In this document: piece after piece, positions 24,001 through 35,100 of the stretch
Numbering within the stretch: position 1 is the first letter of the stretch
Layout of the letters: each line of letters starts with the position of its first letter
DNA from: Pohlia nutans
Taxonomy: Eukaryota > Streptophyta > Bryopsida > Bryales > Mniaceae
Length of the DNA stretch: 64,000 bases
Assembly: GCA_022496805.1 (NCBI GenBank)
Contig: CM040092.1
Coordinates: 15,828,113 to 15,892,112, forward strand
Direction: 5' to 3'
The notes under the pieces: model-generated
The model's database searches: none
What the model was told of the DNA's origin: nothing
Seen by the model: the letters and a program-made list of their open reading frames with translations, nothing else
Made by a program: the position numbers and the translations under genes

Positions 24001-25075
24001 CACCGAAGCACAAAAACTTACACATGTACAAGAGCTGGGTTGCTAATCTTCTTCTTCACCTCATATACTCATTATTTGGGTGAAATTTAATCTGTCAAAA
24101 TGTGTCAAAAATTAATGTTCAGATGGATGTTTAGTTGCACAATTAAAACCTCGATCATAGCTCTAAATAATTTCTGGGACATGAGTGTTTGAAAACACTC
24201 CAATTTGATCCAGACGGATGCCTCAACCTGTTTGAATTCCTAGCTCGTTGAGAGTCCTCACTTGAATTAATCATGTGCCAATTACACCAAGAATAACATC
24301 CTTGAGCACTTGCGAGAACTCACCGTTCTCCACTGAAGATAGAAACCAGAAATAGGAGGTCTACTCAAATGGTGCATAGTGATCAAATGACCTATCTTTC
24401 CCAAAAATGTTGACGCTGTTTAATTTTGTTGTTAAAAAGCAGTCACGCAAGAATACTAGTGTTTATCATAATTTCATTTTTAAAACTAGAGATATACGGA
24501 AATGACGGATACAAGCTAGGTTGTCCAAAGCTAGAACGTTCTTTTGTGATTTCTTCCTAAAATTAACCATTGATCCTTTGTCTTGTGGGCTGGGTCGAAC
24601 AGACACTTTATTCGATAGAGGACCGTCCGGAATTCTTCTTCTTCTTCTACTTACTGTAAATTAAGAACAAAATCTAGATACCAAAAGGATGGAGAAGGAA
24701 TTGATGGAAATGAGACCGACTTAATTACCGATTGTGTGCAGTCCAAGCAAAAGTGGTCCACCCGAGCTCGAGTCCGTCGTAGCGCAGCACGCGGCCATCA
24801 GCGATTCCCGTGTACGGGCCACGCCCCTGCAAATCGAACGCCACGCTTTCCGGTCCATTGAACTCGTCCCGCCCCATAATGGACTGTGCATTCCGGAGCT
24901 TGCTCTCACGGTCACGCGGGACGCTATATTCGACGGAGCCATGCGTGATGAGCTTCGGCTGGAAATCCCGGCCAACATTCGCTCTCATGGAAACCTGCAA
25001 TGGGTCTGTGGCAACGTACCACGCCACCGCCCCCACCAGCACTACAGCAAGCATCGACAACACCGGCGTCGACAT
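21092..25075 (-). CDS. Strictosidine-synthase-like protein, membrane-anchored beta-propeller
   Basis: Four exons on the minus strand: 25075-24729, 23440-23165, 22341-22174, 21497-21092. All introns are phase 2 with GT..AG borders, giving about 398 residues. The start is the ATG at 25075; an upstream TTG frame is not needed. Residues 1-22 are a hydrophobic anchor or signal. Family blocks follow in order: NGPESVAFD, CGRPLGLRFHKQTGDLWIAD, GVPLTFTNDLD, YFTESSTK, GRLIKYDP, NGFATSKDG, RLVRYWLKG, DNVRCNEAGDFWVAL, MRVDPYGQ, EHDGKLYLGSV. These are the six-bladed propeller landmarks of the SSL/adipocyte-plasma-membrane-associated family. Most plant members lack strictosidine synthase activity and are regarded as hydrolase-like, so the substrate is unknown. 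The stop codon lies on a transposon edge. Confidence 0.92.
21827..22056 (+). mobile_element. MITE with GGCCTGATATGGGTACC ends, copy 2 (SSL intron 3)
   Basis: Begins GGGAATGGCCTGATATGAG and ends CCCATATCAGGCCATCACCC. AACAA flanks both sides, a possible 5-bp duplication. Closely similar to 13951-14188. Confidence 0.75.
23602..23826. mobile_element. Near-full-length foldback MITE, TA-flanked
   Basis: Outer ends TGACACACATTTCGTTAAAA and reverse complement GAACACACATTTCATTAAAA. The inner arms also pair (CCCTTCTCAATAAAGATAGG with CCTATCTTTATTAATTGAG). TA on both sides. The 225 bp fold into one long hairpin with a short loop. Confidence 0.7.
23830..23935. mobile_element. Small foldback repeat with two TTAA sites (uninterrupted copy)
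   Basis: Arms CTGTGCAAGTGTCCCATTGTGG-type (from 23844) and the facing ACTACAATAAGACACTTGCAC at about 23905 form an inverted repeat with a TTAA in each arm. A related copy is interrupted by TTAA elements at 57525-59880, which makes this the unoccupied reference. Confidence 0.6.
24570..24645 (+). repeat. Decayed LINE-tail-like module, copy 3 (SSL intron 1)
   Basis: CTTTGTCTTGTGGGCTGGGTC then AACAGACACTTTATTCGATAG and GAGGACCG, a shortened version of 52500-52600. Confidence 0.5.
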
Positions 25076-26221
25076 GTTGCCTGCCAGTAACAACAATCTA
25101 AACTCACAGCCTCGCAATCGGCTAGCAAGATAATAGTAAGCCCTCTCTGCAATTCAAGCATGAATTGCCTCCCCTATTCACTACTGTAAATACCATATTA
25201 ACAATTCGTGCACTTATCTTTCGTGCTGACGATTTAGTTCAACATTGCAGTCTGTAAGGGGGGCAAACTTCTAAGTACGCAACACGTGATTGACAGAAGT
25301 AGAAAATTGGTCTTTTTAAATAGATCTTTTTAAGTAGAAAATTGGTCTTTTGACTTAAATGATCCAGAACAACCTTTTTAAAATAAAAATTGAGTTGCAA
25401 GGGACCAAATTCCTACGACTGATTGAATCAATCTCCTACAATAATCTTGACCTTGTCGAGAAGACGCTTACTATCTCCTGAAGGTAATAATTAAGTTCAG
25501 TAACGTGCATAGGAGCTACTTTTTTTTATTCTTTGATAGATACTGCGTTATCTTCAGTAGAGAGGAATTATGAATATTCATTATATGATATGTACTACCC
25601 ATGCTCTTTAGGCATTCATAGTCAAACGACCCTGGGCTGACTGAAATCTAGCAGAGGGGTAGATTTCAGCTGTGGGCATTCTGAGTAGTGGCCGTGCGGC
25701 TATGCACGATGATCTTCGGGCTAACATTAGTTATGATTATTGTATCATGCGGTAAGTACTGTACAGTTGTTGCAAAGTCAAAATTGCATGCGTCGTCATT
25801 ATAATATGAGCGTCTCCAGCAGCAACTCTGAAGTGCAGATAGATATGAACTCCTGTCCTCTTTCGAGGCCGGCGTGAATAAAGTGTCTGTTCGTCTTGAC
25901 AATGAGCCAGTGTCCACCGGACAAAGGGCCATTGGTGCAAGACTACTCACCTCTTTCGAGAATAGACTTCTGAAGTGCACTTTGAGTTCCAGTGTTTTTC
26001 CTGTGTTTTTTCTCCATAACATTCAGGAGCATGCTTTGTCACTGCCTTGGCTCTACAATAGATGGTGTGGAATATTCCACACCCAATAGTACTTCACCAA
26101 TAGCTAAGTGGATAGGTGTAGGCTCAGGGTGATGAGCAGAGTGCATGAAGGAAAGGCAGTGGGTATGAAGGCTATTGAATGTTATGTCAACACCTTCAAC
26201 ACCCAATCAATATTTCCATAA
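25076..26221. other. SSL promoter side; contains LINE-tail-like module, copy 4
   Basis: Immediately upstream of the SSL start. 25836-25975 carries a reverse-strand tail module (GATAGATATGAACTCCTGTCC, TTCGAGGCCGGCGTGAATAAAG, CCGGACAAAGGGCCATTGGTG, ACCTCTTTCGAGAATAGAC), the closest match in the window to 52440-52612. No gene seen. Confidence 0.6.
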
Positions 26222-26560
26222 GAGCATCTGCACCCTACCAACGAAAGCATGAGATTCTCTTAAAGTAAATGAAAGAGGTTGCATTTAATGTCAAAAATTC
26301 AAGGTGGGTGAGAGAGCCATGAAATATGAACACAATATAGTGATATCTGAATATGTCCCCCTGTAACTAATTTAAAGGATTCGGTATCCTAGATTGAAGA
26401 AAAATGATGATCACCCATATGTAGTGATTGTAATTGGTTCACCAACTATATAGAGGGACACATATCGGTTCAAGGGTGTGAAAACGATAGCTTGTGGTGT
26501 TAAATTTTGGATGTGATGATAATGGTCAAGGGGTAAATTGAGGGAGAAGGCTACGAGTGC
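26222..26560. mobile_element. Tourist/Harbinger-like MITE, copy 2 (reverse orientation)
   Basis: Starts after TAA with GAGCATCTGCACCCTACC. It contains GTTCACCAACTATATAG and TTCAAGGGTGTG in the reverse order of 20649-21092. The right end is degenerate (GAGTGCTA). Confidence 0.55.
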
Positions 26561-26634
26561 TATATAAGGTGGACAATACCTAAAACCACACAAGACTCAA
26601 TTCCACCTTGGAACTGATTCAATTCCACCTCCCT

Positions 26635-27210
26635 TTAACCCCTAAACGTTCTCACCTTTTTCAGATTTGGCAGTTTTTCAAAGATGCATTATAAAATGCA
26701 ACTAAGAGGGATATTTTCAACTTGATGAATGAATAAGAGTTGTACATTATGAATTTTAGATTATATCCATACGGTTAGATTTGTGATTGCTATCACTAAT
26801 ATTTGTGTATAATTTTTCAAACTTAAAATTTAGAGCTCTTTTGTAATATGATTACGAATAAAATATTGACAATTAAATAATGAATTTTTTTGGGATGGGT
26901 TGCAATGCAATATCCTTAGTGTAGTGATTTTTGGAGATTTTTTGGTTGCTTAATTTTAGTAGTTGACTTTTTCAAGAGCACTTTTAGACTAAAATCTTTG
27001 AAATTTTGTGTGGAACACTACAACATGAAATGAGGCATAAAAATTTCACAAATCATCCCCTTCCTAATCGGATCACACATGCACGAAGCTAACTTCCCAT
27101 AAAAGTTTCAGTAAAAAATCCACACTGCAAAAAGTGCATGATGGATGAGAAATTAGAGTTCAAATCCGTACATCATGCAAAATATGCATGGTTGAGCGGT
27201 TAGGGGTTAA
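26635..27210 (+). mobile_element. TTAA element, 'AAATGCAACTAAGAGGG' family, complete copy
   Basis: TTAACCCCTAAACGTTC at the left and the reverse complement of TTAACCCCTAACCGCTC at the right, 576 bp. Very similar to 41219-41784 along its length. Confidence 0.85.
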
Positions 27211-27887
27211 GTAAGTGATAGGTGGAATTGGGTGTGAATAGAGTGGTTTTAGGTACTTCAATAATGAAAATGAGATTACAAAGTGACGATTAATTAAGTA
27301 ATGAAGACAAAGTTATAGGTCGTGGAGGATGTTTTGAAGAACCATACTCCCTTTTCATTCACTTTGGTTGTGTCATAACCTCTGCTATAGAAGGATGACA
27401 TTGATATACAAGCATCTCCATTGTTGTTGTCATTGTCGCTTACTTGCAAGCGAGTCTTTGAACGAGCCTTTCTTAGCTCTGACACCTTATATCTAACTTT
27501 ACTGCTAGAACTCTATAGCATTGTTCCTCTTTACTTATTGTGGAGAGTCACACAAGGGATTGGGTTGAAAAATTTAGGTTCTTTTAGGTTGAAAATAGTT
27601 ACAACCCTGGGCTACATTGGGAGAGTAATTACAACTCTGAAGAAAAACTCTCAATCGTGGTCCCCCTCTCGAGAAAAACTCTCACCTGTGGTTCCCCTCC
27701 CTCAGTTGAAAATTTACACTAGTAGTTTGTACGGTGGCCCCCACCATTCAACTAAACCCAACCCAACCCCCTATGCAGCTCTCAATTACTCACCCGGTTG
27801 GTTGAAATACTTCACCCGGTTGTAAAAACTCAACCTAAATTCAACTCAAACCAACTCTCCGTATGGCACCCACTATTGTTGGTTCTT
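27211..27887. other. Gene-free stretch
   Basis: A 134-codon frame exists at 27421-27825 (+) but shows no family resemblance. It contains local duplicated phrases (GAGAAAAACTCTCA twice) and ends in low-complexity text. Not called as a gene. Confidence 0.4.
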
Positions 27888-28260
27888 TAACCCTTAAACG
27901 TCAAGAGGACCTGAATGGGGTAGCCCGGAAGGAATCTAAATTTTTTTGGGAAAAAAAAAAAAGAAAAAAAGAAAAGGCATAAACGGCTCTGCAGTGCACT
28001 GCTGGCTAGCACTGTAGCACTGCGGCACTGCTGAACTTCAGCTGCCCCAACCTCAAAACTTGTTCAATTTGATAACTTTGATTGCTTACCAACGATTCCA
28101 CAATCTCTCAAATGAGGCGAAAATTTGGAATCTAGATCGCTTTTTCAATAGCTTTCCAACGCAATAAGTCTCGCTTGATTTGGTTGAGAAATGAAACTTT
28201 TTTCTCCAATTATTCCTTTATATCAAGCCCATGGGGCTTGCTTTGACGTTTAAGGGTTAA
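27888..28260 (+). mobile_element. TTAA element, AACGTC-end family, 373-bp copy
   Basis: Ends TTAACCCTTAAACGTCAAG and (reverse complement) TTAACCCTTAAACGTCAAAG. The interior GGGGYAGCCCGGAAG, CGGCTCTGC and GCACTGTAGCACTGCGGCAC is shared with 49644-50024. Confidence 0.85.
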
Positions 28261-29116
28261 AGTTTGCACTCGTTTCCTCACTACTAGAGCTCTACTGAGT
28301 CATACTGCATATTTTCGGGGTGCATGTTGTAATTCTAGAGTGCCAAAAATGTGGCCTTGAAGTGTTCAAAGCTCTAAAAAGAGGATACTAAAACCATTAG
28401 GCACTTAATCATGTCTCCTATATAAATTGACTCTATTACCAACTCCATTACCAACAGCAACCAATGTATTCATACATTTGACTGGACTTATTAATAAATG
28501 GTGTAAGTATGGCTTACCTATATGCCTCTAGCCATTGCTCTTTGAATGGAATGACGACTAGTGCCACTTAAAGCAGTCTACGACCTCCCACTTTGAACTT
28601 GCATAAGAAATCCATACAAGTGCTAAAATTTGATCTCAACAAATTTGGCTCTTCTAACCCAAACTGATGTCTCCACAGCTCTATACATTCTCCCATAAAC
28701 CACACTTCTAATTTGCCCAACTGAAACCTCAGAGCTTTAAAATCAAAGGCGGGTAGATCTGAGGTTTCAGTTGGGCAAATTAAAACCGCTCCAGTTCCTC
28801 ATAGCGAGTTAACTTCAGAGTTCTGTGCACAGATTGATGGCCCCACATTAGTCTGGAAATTTGAATCTCACAACCATACAATTAAAAATACAAGATCCGA
28901 CAAACGGAAGAAAGACTTCCATGCACAGACAATCTGCCAACTCAATTTGGGCCCGCCCGGTGTAACAGGGGAACATCATTCTCCATGTTCCCAATGCTAT
29001 TAGACTGATTTAACTGTTTCATTCCGTAACTCCGTCACTCCTGTAAAATAAGAACATGTCCTGTACACAAAGGCCAAATAACGGATCAATCTGTTGTAAG
29101 TAAACTTACTGTAAGT
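28261..29116. other. 3' flank of NDX with a perfect 24-bp hairpin
   Basis: No further gene. Positions 28710-28733 and 28758-28781 are exact reverse complements (AATTTGCCCAACTGAAACCT... / ...AGGTTTCAGTTGGGCAAATT) separated by 24 bases. This short perfect stem-loop about 340 bp beyond the NDX stop could be a terminator-like or small-RNA hairpin, or the remnant of a tiny MITE. Confidence 0.6.
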
Positions 29117-32100
29117 TCATGAGATAGAATTTACTGCAGCTGCTTTCAAGAGCGGTGGCGATGGGATGGTCACTAGACTGTACACTATGTGGTCGATATC
29201 CCAGGGAACACGAGATACCCCACCTAAGGTTTCCGCTTCCTCAAATGACTTACAGGCTCCCGTGACAGATGCGGGGAACGGGAGTTTCGTGGTCTTTTCT
29301 ACCTTGAGCTCTGACACCTCCACTACGCACAACTTTTCGTCCTCTAGATTACATCTCTGCCAAGAGCCTTCTACTTGCGTGATCGTTCCTACAGCCATTT
29401 CTGCATCATCGTTGCCACGTAAACTCACAGTATCGCCTATCTTCCACTTATTTACCGTACTAGTACCGGAATTGTCTTGTTCATTACCTTCACTACAAGC
29501 TGCTGCATTCGCATTCGAAGGTGTCCTGGAAGCTTGCAGCGCAAATTTCAGGGGCTCCACCTCCTCGTGATCCATATCGACGTCCTCGTTCCGTCGAGGC
29601 GAGGCCTCTGCAGGACTGTCCATGTCATCGGAGGCAACTGATCGGCGGGACTTCTCAGGTCGGGCGTTCAACACATCCCCTTCCGTTCCTTGACGCTGCT
29701 GCTTGTCCCGCTCTAGTCTCGCAATCCGGGCTTTTCGGTTGTTAAGCCTGCCGCACACCAAGCTCACTAACTTCCATCAATACAAATACACATAACTCAG
29801 AGTAATGAACCTTGGATACGTCATGAAACAAATAACCCGACTGGTGAGAAAATGCCCTTGATATCCAAGGGATTATATATCCTCGCATTGCCTTGATCTT
29901 CAAATTCAGAGGAATAATCCAGTTAATTATAATAATAATAAGAGACTAACTTGAGACAACAAATATGTCATCAGACGACATACCAGTTTTTTAGCTGTTG
30001 GTATGCTACCTCCGGACCCTGAAATAAATTAGACGGTCATCAGTTAAATTTGGAGAAAAAACTGCACTAAAATATATCACAGGTAGGTTTAATTCTGATA
30101 ACAACATCCAAATTTATTTCAGAGCATGTAGATACATGTTGGATGTGTCGTCCTAGCCACATATATATATCAGTAGCTAAGGGTGAAATAATATCTTACG
30201 ATTTTATTGAGACGATCTGTCCATTCTTTGATGGCATGTGGAGAACGCTGCATTTCTGGCTCATATTGCAGAGCCTCTTCCATCAGATTCACTTGCGTCT
30301 CGTTCATAATATTCCTCTTCCGTTTCTTAGGTTGAGATTCATCACCGTGTTCGCTGCTGTAGGGCTCCCGATCCCGACTGGTCCTCCTTGTTGTTGCTGG
30401 GGTCACCATTGCACCAAAATTATTGACCCCAAGTCCACTTTCTTGTTCCCCTCTTCCACCGTCCTCTCGCTCTGTGAAATTGGCACTCCCCGATTCCACC
30501 TCTTCTTTTACCAACACCTGAGCCTGTGCACTCTCTATCTCATCTTCAAGCTTGATCTCCGACTTTGTTGCTGCAAGGAGGGCAGTTGTTGTTGGTTCAT
30601 CCCGAACGGATTCATGTTCTTCTACGTCCATCTCCATCATGTTTGTTGCAGCAGTTGGAGTGGATTCTATCGTAGTATGCCCAGTAGCTTCTCCTGAAGT
30701 GTGTGGAACTTCCTCCACCTATAACCGAATGACCCACAAGTTGGCGCACTCAGCACGATCATGTCAATTCTAACATAAATCATAAGACTCACGGATGCCG
30801 TTCACTTTAGCACAGAACTTAACCCCTAAACGTCAGAGCGTCCAGAAAGTGGACGACTAACAGATTCAAACCCTTCTCACGTTCTCATCAATGCTTGGAT
30901 GAAAGTCATCCATTTTTTTTGGAGATTCTTCACCAAGGTTTTGTCCTATCTACCGGTTGGATTTAGTCATACTTGATTACATATTTTTCTAAAATTACAA
31001 ATGTAGAAGTATGTCAAGTCGTTGACCAAGCCAAAATTGCATTGACTGTAGTTCAAAAGTGGAATCGCAAAAATGAGGTCATAGATTTAAGAAACACAAA
31101 AATTTCAAAGAATCACCATGTTTAAGAGTATCTCATTTCAAACTCATTCCAACAAATTTTACTCATAAAATATTAAAATTTTGTTTGTAATCGAATTTAG
31201 AAGGAATTCTTAATTTTAACTTTCAAATTTTATAATTAAATATTGGTGATAGTATTAGTGAATCGAACCGTACGGATGGAATCTAAAATTCAAAACCTAG
31301 AACTTTCATTTGTATATGAATTCCAAAATATTCTTCTAAATAGTACTTTATGATGATTTTTCTCAAATTGTCAATTCCAGGGACACCCTGGTACGTCTAG
31401 GGGTTAATTTCAAGGATAAGAAAAATCTCGTACACACCAACATGATTTCTTCTGATGAAGATAAGCATCTGAAGGTCTTTTCTATTTCTGGATTGAAAAG
31501 AATCTTCATACGAGAAACTGAATGATGTGAATAATGCAACTGAATGTTGACACAACATAATTTCATAACTCCTGGTTTCTATGACTAGTGATTGTGGTCA
31601 AGAAATTACTGTGTAAGCTGATGATCTCTGTTGAAGGTATGTTTCGAAAACTACTTATTCAAGAACCGAGTCAAAAGATGTCTCAGAACAATTATGACAT
31701 AATTAGCAATTTTATTACCTGGTGTTGGACATCAACCTCAGTCTTCTCGGACTCATTTGATGCCTCCACCGCAACTTCGGTTGCAGCCATTTCGCCATTG
31801 CCGGACTGTCTTAATTGCTCCAACCCCTGCCAACGCTCCGACTGCTCCCGCCTGTGCTTCCATTGCAGCAACTTCTGTTCATGTCCGTCATGGATAAAGG
31901 TCGACAGCGGAGCATCCTGATTCTCACGCCAGGAATTACATTTAAGAGTCCATTTCAAAGGAATCTAACTGTGGAATCTTATTATCCTGTGATTTCTTTA
32001 CTCAACTTTGTAGGTTTGTTAAGAATTAGGTAAATTTTAGTGAGATTTCGCGTTGGTTTTAGCCTCCTTACATGTATCTATACAAACTTCTGCGGAGCTG

Positions 32101-35100
32101 AAGAACGTGGAACACTGTAGATATTCATCTGAGCTCGTCTTCTGATGCAGATCCACAGCCCTACAATTTATTCAGCACATATATAGCTGAACCAAGTAAT
32201 CAACTACAAGAACCATCTTCAGCACACATATATTTGGTGTGTTTAATGAATTATCAAAACACTTTGCGGAGTTGTGACTCTGTTAGCAAGAATCAATTCT
32301 GTATCAACTAAACCCGTGAGCTTATACACTGATAGTATTGATGATTTATTTTGCAATCAATATGTTGTGCATTGCATCGTTTTCAAAGGCAAAGCCCATA
32401 TTTCAATAGGACATACCGCAGCACTACTAGAAGATGGGCAGATTTGATGATGGAGAGCCTCTGCAAAGTCACTGCATTATAACATTAAAAACCCATGGAG
32501 TTAGATGTAATTGCAGAAAGGTAGATGTTCACAATCGACATCAAGCGAATCAAGGGTGTCTTTAAGCATTAGCCATTCAACAGCATTGAAGAGCATTACA
32601 ATAATAGATTTTACCTGACAAGAACGAGATCATCGTCCACTACACCATCTGCTGTCAGAGTCAGCACATAGTCGTACAGCGTATCTGGCATTTAAAACAC
32701 ACAATTATAAATTGAGAGTCTCCAAATGGTCTAAGTATGGAAGTTACTACCGGTATATAAAATCTTCTTTGGTTGCATATAAAGATAAAGTCATCACATC
32801 CTTCGCTTGTGCTTGCAGACAAACAAGAAATGCTCTAATATACCTGTGTATAGAATTCAAGGCTACTGGCAAGCTATTGTTCTAATCGCAAATTTGCTCC
32901 ATAGCCAACCGTTGATATTATTGACAATAAACCCAGGAGCTCATGTGAGATCTTTCTGAAAATCAGAACTTGGCAATAGAATTTTTCATATGATTGTGGA
33001 GGGGAACTTACGCAGATTTTCACAAATTCGGACAGCTGTTCGCTCCAAAGTTAGGAAGAACAAGGGATGAGCAGAATCCAAAGGCCCTTCCTGAAGGCAT
33101 CGCATGAATGTATCCATGAACCGATTCTTTTCATCAGCTGCATGAACAGGGACCATACTTAGATAACACCCAAACTGTCGGACTGCCTTCGAGGGAAAGC
33201 ATCTTTGCATTAACAAGCTCACAAAAAATTGGATACATGTCAACACATGAGTCCGAAATTGAGAACATTGTTGTACAAAGGGAATGCATTTTGTGAAACT
33301 GTCTCCATAAAACCTCCATTATGAAAGAAGACCCAGCATACATTCACATAAAAAACCGTAGACAAAGATTCAGATGAAGAACAGCCTCAGCCTCTGCAAG
33401 TATAATATAGATAAACCCTTAATTAAGCTTACTACATAGCAATCAATCAATCAAACATACAGTACATCTCAGCAAAAAGAAAACCTGTTTAATGGCGAAT
33501 AATGTACCTGGGCAGACCTCAGCGTTAAAACAGTAGAAGTTAGCAAATAGCTTCACCAACAAAGCTGCTCGAGTCTGATGAGCAGTAGCTGCCAAAGGAA
33601 TAATCTGGAAGTCTGGCGGATGGCAAGGCTCTTCCTGGACAAAAACACCTGGACCATTCACCTTTGCAGCAGCTGCCATAGCTTCACCTGCAGCTTCGAA
33701 TGGATCGAATATTAATGACGCATCCTGCTCACCTACTGCCAACTGTCGAGCTATAGGACCTCCGCACCAACGTTCTTGAAATTTTGTTGGAAGAACTGCT
33801 AATACAGATGCCAAGTCAGGAGCCTGCAAAAATGATAATTGGTCAACATACTGTATGCTTCTTCCATATATCCATGTACATCTATGAAACTACAAAACGT
33901 TCCAGATAGCTGGTTCAATCCCACAATTCCCAAACCAACTGAGGATTAACAACCAGACAGAAGACTATCCCTCAAACCAACTGACAAATTATTGCTACAA
34001 AAACAACAATATTATGGTCGAGCTGCACGCTGTAACAAAATATTTTGGTAGGGATCTCACGCACAAGCAGGTCCATCACCAAGTTGCGAAAATTTGAGTC
34101 ATCAGAGAATATGTCAGCCAGGCGCAATGCAGTTATGTGCATCAAACCCATGGGATTCTTTTTCTCTTCTTCTATATCTTCAATTCGTCTTGGGTCTTCC
34201 AGCAAAGCACCTTTCACTAGCAAAAGCACCTGCCAATAAAGATATGTCAAATGACCTGAATCGAAACTAATTCCATTGGTATAATCTCAAAAGACATCCT
34301 CAAAACGCATTCAAAGTCGACAAGAGGCATACAAGACTTCATCTCAGGAATTTTACATGGAAAATCAAACTCTCACGCTCAGTAGGAACTTCAGAGATCG
34401 CATTGTAAGAGAAAAACTCTTCGCTACTCTTGCAAGTCTACAACACAACGGAACAGACTGCTCAGAGATGTGAAGAACTGTTCACCTCATGTGCGACTTG
34501 CACCGCAAGCTGCATGGCGTGTGGTTCAGCCGCTACTTCATCCAAGAATGAACATTGCTCCGATTCGCAGAACTTCAGCATCTGACACAGCAAAAGACAA
34601 TTCCAGATATTAATGTCCAAGAATAGGACAAGAGCACAAGTTAAATGGTCGAATCAATATGAACCTATTCAAATTACTCCACAGAGAAGTAAGATATTAA
34701 TCAACATGTAATTCACTATGAATAATCATATGGCTGCAGACATGAAAAGGAGAACAACTCCTTTCAAGACATGGTTTCCTGTGACGATACATCAACGTCT
34801 GCAATCCTTGTCTTATATGATAGAATGAAAGCAAATATAAAGTGTGATACATATGTAAAATGATAACAGCTATCAGCAGTTGGCACATATACACAAACCC
34901 ATCTACACTTGGGATACTTTGTCACTCACCATTACCAAAGCTTTGGCTTTAGAGCGAGAGAAGGTTGCATTGAGAGGTTTGGAATTCGAAAATAGAGGCG
35001 GCAATTGCAGCTTCAAAACTGCCAGAACTAATTTCAAGATGCCACCATTTTTGCAGAGCTCCTGGTATAGTTAACATATGGAATGGAGTTATCAGCACCT

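Noticed and set aside
25666..26022. Minus-strand frame of 118 codons
   Set aside because: Covers a LINE-tail-like repeat that recurs with broken frames elsewhere; not a conserved protein.
27421..27825. + strand frame of 134 codons
   Set aside because: No recognisable domain, and local repeat text; probably chance.
29166..29745. + strand frames over the NDX last exon
   Set aside because: Antisense of a supported coding exon; no independent support.
30143..30697. Long + strand open frame of 184 codons
   Set aside because: It is the antisense of the NDX exon encoding the acidic linker and homeodomain, which has clear family similarity and splice borders.
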